Positions 23,801-34,604 of a stretch of DNA of 64,000 nt are shown here, piece by piece; position 1 is the first letter of the stretch; the number at the start of each line of letters is the position of its first letter. Made by a program: the position numbers and the translations under genes. The notes below the pieces were generated by a model that was not told the DNA's origin, ran no database searches, and saw only the letters and a list, made by a program, of their open reading frames with translations. The stretch is taken from assembly GCA_003550325.1 (NCBI GenBank), contig QKWP01000196.1, positions 77,274-141,273 on the forward strand, in the 5' to 3' direction. Source of the DNA: Gigaspora rosea. Its lineage: Eukaryota; Glomeromycota; Glomeromycetes; Diversisporales; Gigasporaceae.

Positions 23801-25670
23801 GAGAAAAGGAATGACTTCAAAACAAGCATGAACAAGCACAGTCTAAAATATATAGAACAATTATTAGATGGAGAGTGCAAAAATTTTGTAACATGGAAAG
23901 GGCTAGCACATAACTTGGAGAAAATAATAAAGGGTAGAGAACCGAGATGGTTTGAAGCAATATGTACACTAATCACAAATAACGAAAATCTATCATTAAA
24001 ACTAATAGCCCCAAATCCGTTTACAATAAGGTGCATAACCAACGAAATTCGGAAGGAGAATAAATGGGTAACTAATGGTGTAGGACTTATAGGAAAAGTA
24101 AGAAAAGTAGAAGACAACTTGGCAACAATGAGGCATTGGATATATTGAAGGAAATCAAATAACAAGAGCATGTAATGGATGCGATGAGCATATATCAACA
24201 AGAACAAATGCAGAAATAATAAAAATACATACACGTTTCTATCAGGAATCATAGTAAACGGCAAAAAAGAGATATATAGTAACATTCAAGACATAACGAG
24301 AACCTTTAGAATAAAGAAAGAAAAACCAATATAATACCAAGAGAACCTTTTATAGGAAAAAAAACTTTTAACTTCTTGAAATTTGAAAAAATATTCACGA
24401 ACATTGGAGAGGAATTATGGAAAAAGATTGAAAAATCCGGTCTAGGAACAGAAGAAGAATATGAAATCATTGAGAAAAAGAAGAGTGAGGATAAAACTAA
24501 AGGTATAGCGATACTGATACAGATGAAATCCAGTCAAGAAACGATCAAGTTGAAGGTAGAAAGTTGGCCCACGAAGATAAAGACGGCCTTAACTGGAATA
24601 GCATTACCCTTGTTACTAAGTAAAGATAAAGAAGAAGTCAAGATCAAAACCAATATAAAGGGTCTTAAGGAGGAGGTAGAAAGAAAGAAAAGTTATACAA
24701 GCAGAAGAAAACTTTAAGTTGAAAGAGAGTTTAGATCAATTTACAGAAATAATAAGAAGAATAATGAAAATGAAAAGATTGAGAATTACCATTGTATATA
24801 AAGAGAAGATAAGCAGAAACAAAATAACAAGGAAATGGATAACAGATATTGTAGAAGAAAAGATCACAACAAACATGTATCTAATAAAATTCGAGGGAAA
24901 ACCTGTTTATTGGAATTTAAGAAAATTTATGAAACAATTAATTAAAGGAAAAATAATTTCAGAATGGAGTAGTCAAAACAGAATCGAAAATTTAAAGAAG
25001 AAGACAGAAATAAATTGGAAAACGATATATAATAGCTTAAATATAGAGAGTAGACCACTAGCAAGATATACATCGACTAAAGCTTCAATAATGAAATCGT
25101 TCAAGATAAAAATGATGATAAATGAACTTCCAACGTTACTAAATATATATTACAGGGATACCAAGAAAGAGAAAGATCCAACATGCCCGAGATGCGAAAA
25201 GGAATATGAAAACCAAACACACTGGATGTGGTGTCAAGAAAATATATATACAATGAAACAAGCGATTACTGAAGTTTACAAAGAATCCAAAAAAGGGAAG
25301 AAAATACCAAAAAAAATGCGAGAAGAAGAAACAAGAAAATATATAGAATGGTTAAAGAAAACAGAAGCCCCCCATGTATTATCCTGAAAAAAACATCATA
25401 CCTAAAAGTAAAAATGGAAAAAAGAATTACAAAAAAGATTTTACGAACGATCTAATAGAAAAAATCTACGAAAAAATATGGATTCCCAGTAGAGAAGCAA
25501 TTAACAATCCTCAAGAAGAAAAAGACAGGAACATTATAAAAAACAATATACCAATAGAACCAATACACGGGAAAGAAACCAGTGGAAATGCTTTGAGAAA
25601 ATATACGAAATGGAAAAAACTATTCATAGATTACAACGAGAAGGTTGATGCAATTGAAGACTTCGACTGA
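20826..25670 (+). pseudogene. LINE-A ORF2: APE endonuclease, reverse transcriptase, RNase H, zinc knuckle
   Basis: The domain order is read across frames. The APE-like endonuclease spans 20826-21530, with STLNVQGLN at the start, TETKLAQKED, and a degraded IIIRVFNNN where the family has a GDFN-type motif. A basic linker runs 21530-22096. The reverse transcriptase spans 22164 to about 23400, with APNRKATGESGIS, DMSKAYDSV (motif A) and GLDQGGTMS; the palm motif at 22997-23008 reads YMDN where the family has Y-x-D-D. The 489-codon frame then runs to 24148. RNase H-like sequence (GIAILIQMK...ESWPTKIKTALTGIALPLLL) covers 24376-24717, and a C-terminal CPRC...H...C knuckle lies at about 25183-25233. 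Frame breaks occur near 21200, 21500, 22100, 22400, 24150 and 24718. It is inactive as read. Confidence 0.8.
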
Positions 25671-25932
25671 GTAGGTCCATAACCTGTCTTGGCAAAGCTT
25701 AGGTTGGGAGTAAAGTAGCTCTAGTCTCTTTTTCCTTAATATAGTAATTGTAAAAACTTGTATTATGAATTTATAAATTATTAATAAATTGGAAGAGAGA
25801 ATGGACCTCGCTTTTTTTTTTTAAAAAAAAAACAAACTCAAGAATATACTAATCTAAATAAATAATTTATTTTAAATAAAAGTTTTCGTACTATTAATAC
25901 AAACAACTGAAAACATACACATATATTTAAAA

Positions 25933-27783
25933 ATGATACCACCATGTTCACGATGCGGTAAAGATGATTTTAAAAAGACTCATGATCGAAAAGCTCATCT
26001 TAAAAGAAAGTTTAAATGCAAACCAAAACCTATTCCGCAGATCAAAGACCAAGTAGTTGTTCAAGAGAGTGAGCCCAAAGCTGGCCCAGGCCCTGCAACC
26101 CAAGCCTATAGAGAAGAAATAGCCTTACAAAATAAAATTCAAGAGGCAATAAAAGATGGCGACATAGAACTAAAGCAATCTGATATACAGCCAGACTTAA
26201 TAAAAGAAAAATATCTTAAAGCAGATAAAAATGCACCAAAAAGTAATATCTGATTAGAAAAAAATCTGCTAATCCATCAAGGTCTCATAAAAATCTTTTA
26301 TTATTAAGCAAATAGGAAGCAACAGTTCCTTCTAGAAAAATTTAGCATATATATTTAATAAAGGTGTAAAAACCAAAAACAAATATATAGATGCGCCATA
26401 TATGCTACAGCTTATAGGATCAGCTAGAGAAAAAATAGCTGAAGTTATCCAAACAGAGATACAAGAAAAAGAACAAATAAAATTAGCACTAGTCATATTA
26501 TGCAAGTATACTAAAATGCAAAAGTATGGTAACCAATGCTTTCCTGTTTATAAAGAATCCTATCACAGAGGAGATATGCGAGTAATTTTAACTAAAGATA
26601 ATATAGATGAGCATTTAACTCTTTCTGGCCAAGAAATAAATATAAAAATTGAAGAAATGTTAGAAGGTGGATCTAACTAGCAACTAATCCAAATCGATAG
26701 AGTATTTATTGAAGCTTATACATATCGTCACTCCTTGAAGGATCTTTTATTTCAACACCTAAAAAGCTTGCCAATACAAAGTGTACTATCAATCCATACA
26801 ATTCAGATATTATAGATCTGGCTACAGAAAAGCCCACAGATAATTGTCTTAAAGGAGCATTAGGTTGCTATTTTGCAGATAAAGCAGGGATAATAAATCA
26901 TCTAGAAATACGAATATATAGAGCCAATATTTATGACAATATTTAGATATAGTCAAGCTAGATGGAATTCCTAAGCCTACTCCAATCTGTTCCTGTATAT
27001 TTAATAAGATTGAGGAGATGAATCCCGATATCTCTATCAATGTCTGAGAAATAGAAAGAAGAATCAGCAACTTCCAAACTGGTAATAGCCAGTAAGAACT
27101 ATAATAGACAACATATTATATATCTCATAGCTCTTACAGATATTACCAAATCTGAGGATGATAAATACGGACAAAAACATAAAAAATCTGAATGGATTGG
27201 TTTATAAAGATAATGCCAAAATATCTTTGCAATTAATGCTTTCAAAGTTTCTAGTCAGAAAAATCTTTACCTATCATCAAGAACATTGTCTTGGTTTGGG
27301 GAGGCTACTCAAAGAGTCACTTTACCCACCAAAGGAGTCAATGATTTTGAAAAGATTAAAAATTATGGCTGGATGATTAATGCTCTATACATAATTATAG
27401 CAGATTTTGAAACAGACAAATAGAAATATAATGAAGAATATGGAGGACAAATGCGAAAACTTGCTAAGCAAAAAGCTAATATCTTCTGCTATTTAGTCCA
27501 CTAGATCGATACTGGAGATATATGGGGGCCTTGCCTATATCAGGGAAAAAATGCTACACAAGAAATTGTCCAAAGAATCAATAAGGAGTTGATTGAAAGT
27601 AATAAGGTTTTAGCTATTAAGCATGACCGAATTGAGACTGAGGAGGACAAAAAAAAAGTTGCCGAAGCAGATACCTGTTGGATATGTAAAGAAAAGCTTG
27701 CTATAGATAATAAGGTCTGGGATCACTGTTATATAACAGGTAAATTTCGAGGACCTGCCCACAATATATGTAATCTCCATTAG
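25933..27783 (+). pseudogene. Family-B DNA polymerase relic, N-terminal half
   Basis: It begins at ATG 25933 with a C2H2-like finger (CSRCGKDDF...KFKC). It continues in broken frames through 26402-26680 (SGQEINIKIEEMLEG) and 26750-27070 (GALGCYFADKAGIINHL) to 27158-27376, where a second finger-like region has YHQEHCLGLGR. The exonuclease motif ADFET lies near 27400, and the segment 27589-27783 ends CWICKEKL...WDHCYITGKFRGPAHNICNLH. This matches a protein-primed-type family-B polymerase that I know as multi-copy in arbuscular mycorrhizal fungi, probably from a Maverick-like or linear-plasmid-like element. Several stops break it, and it is then cut by the 3.7 kb insertion. The C-terminal half resumes at 31516. 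Confidence 0.75.
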
Positions 27784-27966
27784 CAAATTTATAATAGCGT
27801 AATCTTACGTAAGATCTTATGAACCGTAATATAAGCAAAATATTACATAATATATTTTGAAATATTTCGAAATATCAATATTTTGAAATATTACGAAAGT
27901 AATTTTGAAATATTTCAAAATATATTACGAAATATTTCAAACCCTTTCAAAAGGGTTTTATTTTTT

Positions 27967-29100
27967 GGTGCATCTGCACCATGGTGCACTTCTAATCACG
28001 TAATCAATGGCTACGTAAATATTACTTTTTTTTTATTTAATTAAATTACTAATGCAAAAAAATTATAAAATATTACCACATTTCGGATACTTATATGAAT
28101 GTTATTTATTTAAGTAATACGGTTTTAACAATTCTATCAAATATACAATACATACTTATACAACACTACATTGCGGTTTAAACTATTTTATTGGCTACGC
28201 GTAAATATACTTATACGCCACTTTGTTATACTCAGTACGGCTTGTGTTGCTTCGCTTACACTCAGCAACACAGACAGGGCTCGCTTAGCTCATCCTGTAG
28301 TTTACTCTAACTTACCCTATCCCTAGTCCCAGCCTAATGACTCAAAAAAACCTAAAACTGACTAACAACACATCAAACAATCCTAACAATGGAGCCACAT
28401 AGCAAGCAAAATTTTCAGAGCTGCATAAACACAACGATAACAAGAAAACGTATTCATTAGCAACATAAGCGAGCAGTGCTACAGATCCACTACACTTAAG
28501 AACCACCACCAACGATGCACTAACATGACGAACTAAGCAAAGCAGGAAAGAAAACAACTCAAAAATTGACATTGTAGTCACCCAAAAAGAGTAAAAAGCG
28601 TTAGTTAGTTAAAGGCAAAAGAAGAAAAACCAAAACAAAGCATATATCTAAATAGTACTTACCCAAACCGGAAGATTAATTGCACACGTAGAGGACAAGC
28701 GAAAGATTAGAAAAAAAGTATTAGTTGAACACGCCTCATAGCCAAGAAACAAAAGCAACATATAGTTAATAGCACCTACCGGAAAACTAATTGCAAAGCC
28801 TACCACAAATTACATAATTCCCGACAAAGTGAAGAAAACGCGACGGACAGTGGCGGCATTAGTAAACACGTAAAACCTATATTGACAGCACCAGAAACAA
28901 ACTACAACAAAAACGACGTCACCAGTAACGACGACACCAGAAACGGCGAAATCCTGTTGCCTAAAAAAAGAAAGTAACGTTTAGTTAAATGCATCAAAAA
29001 AAGAAAAATCAAAATTGTAGGAAAAAAGTTGATGATCATTATCGATCATCAACTATTTATATTCACGTGATTAGGGGTGCACCGCGGTGCATAGTGCATC
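27967..29100. mobile_element. 1.1 kb element with long gtgcac-rich TIR, related to 12411-13628
   Basis: Ends of about 35 bases, both containing gcacc.ggtgcac followed by ctaatcacgt, lie inverted at about 27967-28002 and 29060-29100. A core at 28239-28302 is the complement of 13307-13368. The interior is A/C-rich with accagtaacgacg-like motifs, complementary in style to the ttggtg-rich interior of the other copy. The 79-codon minus-strand frame at 28342-28581 has no recognisable domain. Confidence 0.6.
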
Positions 29101-29424
29101 AAATTATAATTCTCCTTTCAAAATATATTACAAAATATTTTGAACCTTTCAAAATATTTTAGGACTAGGAAACCAAGCTAGATCAGTAGATCTGTAACCT
29201 GGATCGCGCATTAGACTGATTTTTTGAAATAGTTCGAAATAGTTCAATGGCATTCAAATTCTGTACTATATGATCAGATTAGATCTTTTGTTCATAGATC
29301 TTCTATTTTGTTTTTTTTCGCTTTTTTGTTTTTATTTTGTTTTTTATTTTCGTTTGATTTTTTGTTTTCGCTTCGTTTCATATTTTTTTTTATTTATTAT
29401 TTTTTAATTTTTTAATTTTATTTT

Positions 29425-30545
29425 TATTTCGGCACTTTATAAGAAAAACAAACACTTTTCGAAACCTTGCGCATGCCAACTACAACTTCTGACACTTTCA
29501 AGAACACACTCTAAATTTTCAGGAACACTTTTTTAGAGAAATGGTTACAAGTTTTCACAAGTTTTCACAAGTCTTCGCAAGTTTTTGCAAGTTTTTGCAA
29601 GACTTCGCTTTATTTATTTTTTCGGTTTGTGTTTTTTGTTTTTGTTTTTTTTTAAAATTTTTTTTATTAATTCGTGATTCTTTTGTAAACAATAGTACTA
29701 TCATAGTAAAAGTTGGGGGGAATCTAATATAAGTTTTATAATAGAGCTGAATCCAGCTTCACCCACAAGGTAGGTCATCTTTTTTTCAAGATAACCTTTC
29801 TTGGAGCTCTAATAAAAGTTATAGAGCTGATTTTTGTGGTTCTAATAGTAGTAAAATCAGTAAAATTGATCTGGTGGTTGTTGAGATACCTTAGCTTTTC
29901 TTCTTACAATCATATAAGGTTTCTTTAAAATTTTTTAAAGAAATTTTATATGATTATAAAGAGAAAGGCTAGGGTATCTCAACAACCACCAGGCCAATTT
30001 TACCGATTTTACTACTATTAGAACCACAAACATCAGCTCTATAACTTTTATTAGAGCTCCAAGCAAGGTTATCTTGAAAAAAAGATGACCTACCTTGTGG
30101 GTGAAGCTGGATTCAGCTCTATTATAAAACTTATATTAGATTCCCCCAACTTTTACTATGACAGTACTATTGTTTACAAAAGAATCACGAATTAATTTAT
30201 TTCATTTCGGCACTTTGCGAGAACAGAACCCTTACTTCTGGCACTTTGCAAGAAAACCAACCTGGACTTTTTCGGCACTTCACTACTTTTTTGGCATTTT
30301 GCAAGAAGCTTTTGCAATTTCAGAATTTGCAAGAACACGAAAAAATGAAAATTTTCGTTTATTTTTTTTTATTAGACTTTTTGTTTTTTTTCATTTTTTT
30401 TTTTTTACTTATTTTTTTAATTTTTATTTTATTTTATTTATTCCTGACTTCTCGACACTTTGCGACTTTCCTGGCACTTTATCTGGCACTTTGCAAGAAT
30501 ATACTAGATTTCTCCAGCGATTTGCAAGAATATCAGCACTTCTGA
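29425..30545. repeat. Dispersed ggcactttgcaagaa repeats on both sides of a palindrome
   Basis: The word ggcactttgcaagaa and close variants recur at about 29430, 29495, 30205, 30238, 30265, 30480 and 30515. An 11-base tandem, acaagttttcac, occurs five times at 29547-29610. Poly-T stretches fill the gaps. Frames such as 30158-30667 (Phe-rich) follow from the composition and are not called as genes. Confidence 0.55.
29671..30191. mobile_element. TTAA-flanked palindromic element, 521 bp
   Basis: The two halves are near-exact inverted copies meeting near 29937. The ends are ttcgtgattcttttgtaaac and its complement. TTAA lies at 29667-29670 and 30192-30195. A TTAA duplication is the rule for piggyBac-type transposition. 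Size and layout match the element at 48373-48903, although the sequence differs. Confidence 0.7.
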
Positions 30546-30803
30546 GAAATGTTTTTTTTTTTACTTTGAAGTATTTAGAAAAGAGAGCAAAACATCGTTA
30601 TAGCCAAAACAAAAGAAGTAGTCAAAGCGAAAATGATAGAAAACAAAGAAGCAAGAATAATAGCTAACTGTGGGGTGAGACAAAATAAATGTATAGGGCT
30701 AGTTTTTTGTATATAGTAATAGAATTAGATGCGACGAAGTGCGAAAGTATTTAAAATAATATATAATAATGTAAAAATAATACTGTAAAGAATGTATAAT
30801 AAT

Positions 30804-31031
30804 TGTCACAGCTGATACTGAAGTTGGCTGATGCTGAAGCTCAAGGGTCTCTATTGGAAACTATAAGCCCTGCTAAAATCTACATATACTCTATAAATAT
30901 AAAATCTACACCCAAACCCTACCCTAATCCTATAAGACAAAAACGAAAAAAACATCCAAAAAAAATTTTAAAATTTTATATCAAAATAAGTCAAAGCTTC
31001 AGCATCAGCCAACTTTAGCATCAGGTATGAC
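30804..31031. mobile_element. MITE with tgaagttggctgatgctgaa TIR
   Basis: The left end (about 30804-30842) and the complement of the right end (about 30989-31031) both read ctgat.ct.aagttggctg then atgctgaagct. The flanks are aat/ataat-like, so the duplication cannot be fixed. A truncated copy of one end lies at 45158-45190. Confidence 0.65.
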
Positions 31032-31515
31032 AATAATTAAAAAATAATATATAATAGAATATGTAATATTGTTTAAAAATTTTTAAATATAATTAAAATA
31101 TAATAATAAATAAAAAAATAGAAGATTTTATATTAAATTGCGAAACCGTGCGAAATATTGCAAAAACCTGTAAAAAAGCATAATTATGTGAATATGTATA
31201 TCGTTTATTTATTTTTTAAAAAACTTTGAAAATTTGCGAAAATTTGCGAAATATTGCGAAACAATGCAAAAATATCAAAATATTACCTCCTGAGCGCATT
31301 AGTTTATTGATCTGCATGAGTACACGACCCCTGTAAAGAGGGTAATTTGCAATTTTTTTTATTTGCAATATAGTTCAAAATATTTCGAAAATAATAACCG
31401 TAATATTACTGTAATATAGCGTAATATATTGCGTAATCTACTGCATCGATCGTAAGATTTTCGTAATATTACGGGCCGTAATATCTTATGTAAGATTACG
31501 TATATATAATTCGCT

Positions 31516-33683
31516 GATGTCAAACTCTAGATTGAAGCATGGAAAACTTCTATCCCAGTTATCTTTTATAACTTCCAGGGCTATGACTCTCACTTGGTTT
31601 GTAAATCTGTTAGAAAATCAGTTAATGCGCATTAGATAAAAGTCATAGCTAAAATATTTGAGCATTATAAATCTATGAAGGTAGGTCAGCTCAAATATAG
31701 ATAGCATGCAATTCATAAATAATAGTCTGGCAAATCTTACGAAAAATTTAGGTGGAAACCACTTTATTACAAGCTAGCATTTTAATGACTATTCTTCAGA
31801 TCAAATTTCTCTAGTATGTCACAAAGAAGTTTATCTCTATAAATATATCAATTCACAAAATAGATTTCTAGAGACTGAGCTTCCATCAATTCATGAATTT
31901 AGTATATATCTTCATGGCAAAATTAACCAAAAAGATTATGAGCATGCCCAAAAAGTATGGAAAACTTTTGGTTGTAAAAATCTAGATGAGTACCATGACC
32001 TCTATCTTAAAACTGACGTACTTAGCCTGGCAGATATTTGGATCCAATCCCGAAAAACATGTATACAATATTATGAATTTGATCTGAGCCACTATGTGTC
32101 TGCACCAGCTTTAGCTTGGAATGCCATGCTTAAAATGACAGGAGTTAAATTTGATCTTTTCATAGATATGTCTATGCATGATTTTATTGAAAAAGCCAAA
32201 CGTGAGGGCATAGCTATAGCATAAACGATATTTCAAAGCTAATAATTCTAAAATGGGTAATGCATTTAACCCATCTAAGCCCACATCATGGATTTCATAT
32301 ATCAATACAAATAATCTTTACGGCTGGGCCATGAGCCAGTATTTGCCTATAGAAAATTATCAATGGGAGGCAAGTCGGGAATATTTGCTTAAGAATTCTG
32401 AAATACAAAAGAAATATCTTAATGACTATTTAAGTGATTTACCCCTGCCGTAGAGAATATGGCCATAAGTAAAGATATATTGTGCACCTATACTACAGAG
32501 CTTGTAAACAACTTGGATAGAGGACGGTTTTTAGCAACAAAAAAATTAGTTCAACACCTTGGCCCACGAAAAGATTATGTTATCCATTACCAAGAACTCC
32601 AATATTACATAAAATTAGGTATGATAGTTGATGAGGTTACAAAAATTCTATCATTCAACCAAACTAACTGGCTTGCTTCTTATATAGCCTTTAATACAAA
32701 AAAGCGACAAAGTGCTAAAAATGCTTTTGAGAAAGATTTCTTTAAGCTCATGAATAACTTGGTATATGGCAAAACTATAGAAAATGTTTGTAAATACCAA
32801 GACGTCAATAAATAATGAGCAAGATAAAAAAAAGTTTATTAAACAAATTCATAAACCCTCTTTTAAATATGCTAAACAGCTTGGAAATATACTTGTAGAA
32901 GCACATATGGAAAAAGCTAGTGTGACTCTTAATAAGCCTATTATTGTTGAAGCATCAGTTCTAGGCCTTAGCAAACTTTTAATATACCTCTTCTGGTATG
33001 AATATATAAAAGAAAGATATGGAAATAAAGCCCAGCTTGGATATATGGATACAAACTTATTCATATTCCAAGTTGAAACCGAAAATATCTATAAGGACAT
33101 GGCAGAGCGACTAGAGCTTTTCAACCTTAATGATTCTAAGACTATTGAGCTTTTTAAAGATGAGACTTCAGGCAATGTGATTACAGAAACTTATCGTATC
33201 TGAGCAAAGTCATACCATAACGTTTTAGCAGACAAGACCACAAAGTCTAAACATAAGGGAGTTAGTAAAAAAGGTATAAATGAAATGGCCATGAATTCAT
33301 ACATGCCAGTTTTAGAAGGGTCCTTGCTAGATAATCTAGTAAATAAGTCATTATTATCAGAGCAAGAAGCCAATAATTTGGCTATGCGAACTGAAACAGA
33401 TCCTATGACTCTAGTATATCAGAATTGTCTCTTTGATAAAGAAGTATTCTATGCCAAGAATATGGGTATTCGGATAAAAGATCACATATTATCTCTAGTC
33501 AAATTAAAAATGAAGGCCCTATGCCCAATCAATACTAAGTGCTGGATCTTATCAGATGGAATTACTTCTTTGCCATATTACCATTGGCATAATAAAGTTT
33601 ATAAAAATATGGTCAAGAATGGTATATCCCATGAAGAGGCCAAAAAAAGAGCTATCAAGGCCAAGCTCCCAGAGAAGTATTAA
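31516..33683 (+). pseudogene. Family-B DNA polymerase relic, C-terminal half
   Basis: Coding resumes with IEAWKTSIPVIFYNFQGYDSHLV (near 31530) and runs through broken frames at 31780-32225. The palm follows in 32253-32453, 32459-32815, 32784-33203 and 33285-33683. Motif A reads YINTNNLYGWAM with Asn at 32304-32306 where the family has the metal-binding Asp. Motif B reads KLMNNLVYGKT. Motif C at 33042-33056 reads YMDTN, where the last residue is normally Asp. Two of the palm carboxylates are therefore lost, in addition to stops. The protein ends at the TAA after LPEKY (33681-33683). The 5' half is at 25933-27783. Confidence 0.8.
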
Positions 33684-34604
33684 AACAAATATACATCTCA
33701 TATAGCCCATTTTCTCGCAAGCTCAAAAATAGATATTTAGTAATCCAATATATAGCAAGCAAACTAGAGATTATCTACTTTCTGGCTTTGAGCGAAAATC
33801 GCGAAAAAGCAGTGCCATAAACTAAACTGTACCAGATACGTACCAACTAGAACATCCTTAAGAACTATATATAATATTTTTTTTATAAATTTAAATATTA
33901 AACATAATAAGATGCCACTGTTAATGTGAATTATAAGCTAGACGATTCAGAGTCGGACCCAGATGAGGGCTTAGATGTGGTATCATTTAAAATTTTCTTT
34001 TTTCTTTTAGCTTTGCATGGTGTATGATTTCTTCAAGAAATATCTGGATTTGCTATTGCGTTTATAAGTTCTTGATTAATCTCCGGTTTTACTATCTCTA
34101 GTAATTGATGAAAAGAAATTGAAGTTCTTCTATATAATATTGGTTTAACAATTTTAGATACTAGTTTTGAGGTATTATTGCCAGAGGAAACTGTTTCATA
34201 GCTATTATTATTAATCATTGGATTTAAATTGGTTTATTATTAGAATGTTTCTAACTATAACTCATGGTAATCATCCCCACATCCTAATCCTAACCCTATA
34301 ATTTTCATATAATTCGAAACTAGTTATAATTTTGTGCTCCAATATTAAAATTCTTATTGTTACACTTATAATCAATTAGTCTTGTTGCGTCAATAAGATA
34401 GTAATAATTATTCAAGTTTATATTACTAACACTAATGTCAATATTAATACTTACCTAACTCAACAATAAGAAATTGCCAGTTTGGTATAAAAATTTTATG
34501 AATTATACTTGTGCACTATAAACTACAACAATTGCAATGAATCATATCCGATCACTATTTTGCTACTGCATGTGCATACACTTATTGCTATAAAATATAC
34601 CCTA
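33684..34604. other. Intergenic stretch, no assignable gene
   Basis: A 61-codon minus-strand frame (34033-34218) reads MINNNSYETVSSGNNT and then a helical segment. It has no family I recognise and might be the tail of a small host-like protein or chance. The rest is AT-rich. Confidence 0.3.

Larger units (their letters stand above)
18294..25831 (+). mobile_element. LINE-A: full-length non-LTR retrotransposon with perfect 16-bp TSD
   Basis: The word acaaactcaagaatat occurs exactly at 18278-18293 and 25832-25847, bracketing a 7538-base unit. The 3' end is a run of ten A (25823-25832 region) preceded by a T run, as expected of target-primed reverse transcription. The order is a 5' leader of about 260 bases (18294-18552), ORF1 (18553-20729), ORF2 (20826-25670) and a 3' UTR. 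A clean duplication implies a fairly recent insertion, yet both ORFs have several stops or frameshifts. Either the inserted copy was already defective or mutation is rapid here. Confidence 0.85.
27782..31515. mobile_element. 3.7 kb non-autonomous element splitting the DNA polymerase relic
   Basis: The best terminal match is cgtaatcttacgtaagat at 27798 against the complement of atcttatgtaagattacg ending at 31500. A weaker match (agcaaatt) extends outwards to about 27782 and 31515. Subterminal regions repeat gaaatatttcgaaatat on the left and gcgaaatattgcgaaac on the right. No transposase is visible. It contains three nested elements (27967-29100, 29671-30191, 30804-31031). Polymerase coding resumes directly after it, which shows that it is an insertion. 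The target duplication is not clear. Confidence 0.65.

Noticed and set aside
23782-24285. 167-codon minus-strand hydrophobic frame
   Set aside because: It is the antisense shadow of the LINE-A ORF2 frame, which has the recognisable motifs.
30158-30667. 169-codon Phe-rich plus-strand frame and an overlapping 99-codon frame
   Set aside because: Composition is dictated by poly-T and the ggcactttgcaagaa repeats; no domain, no start context.
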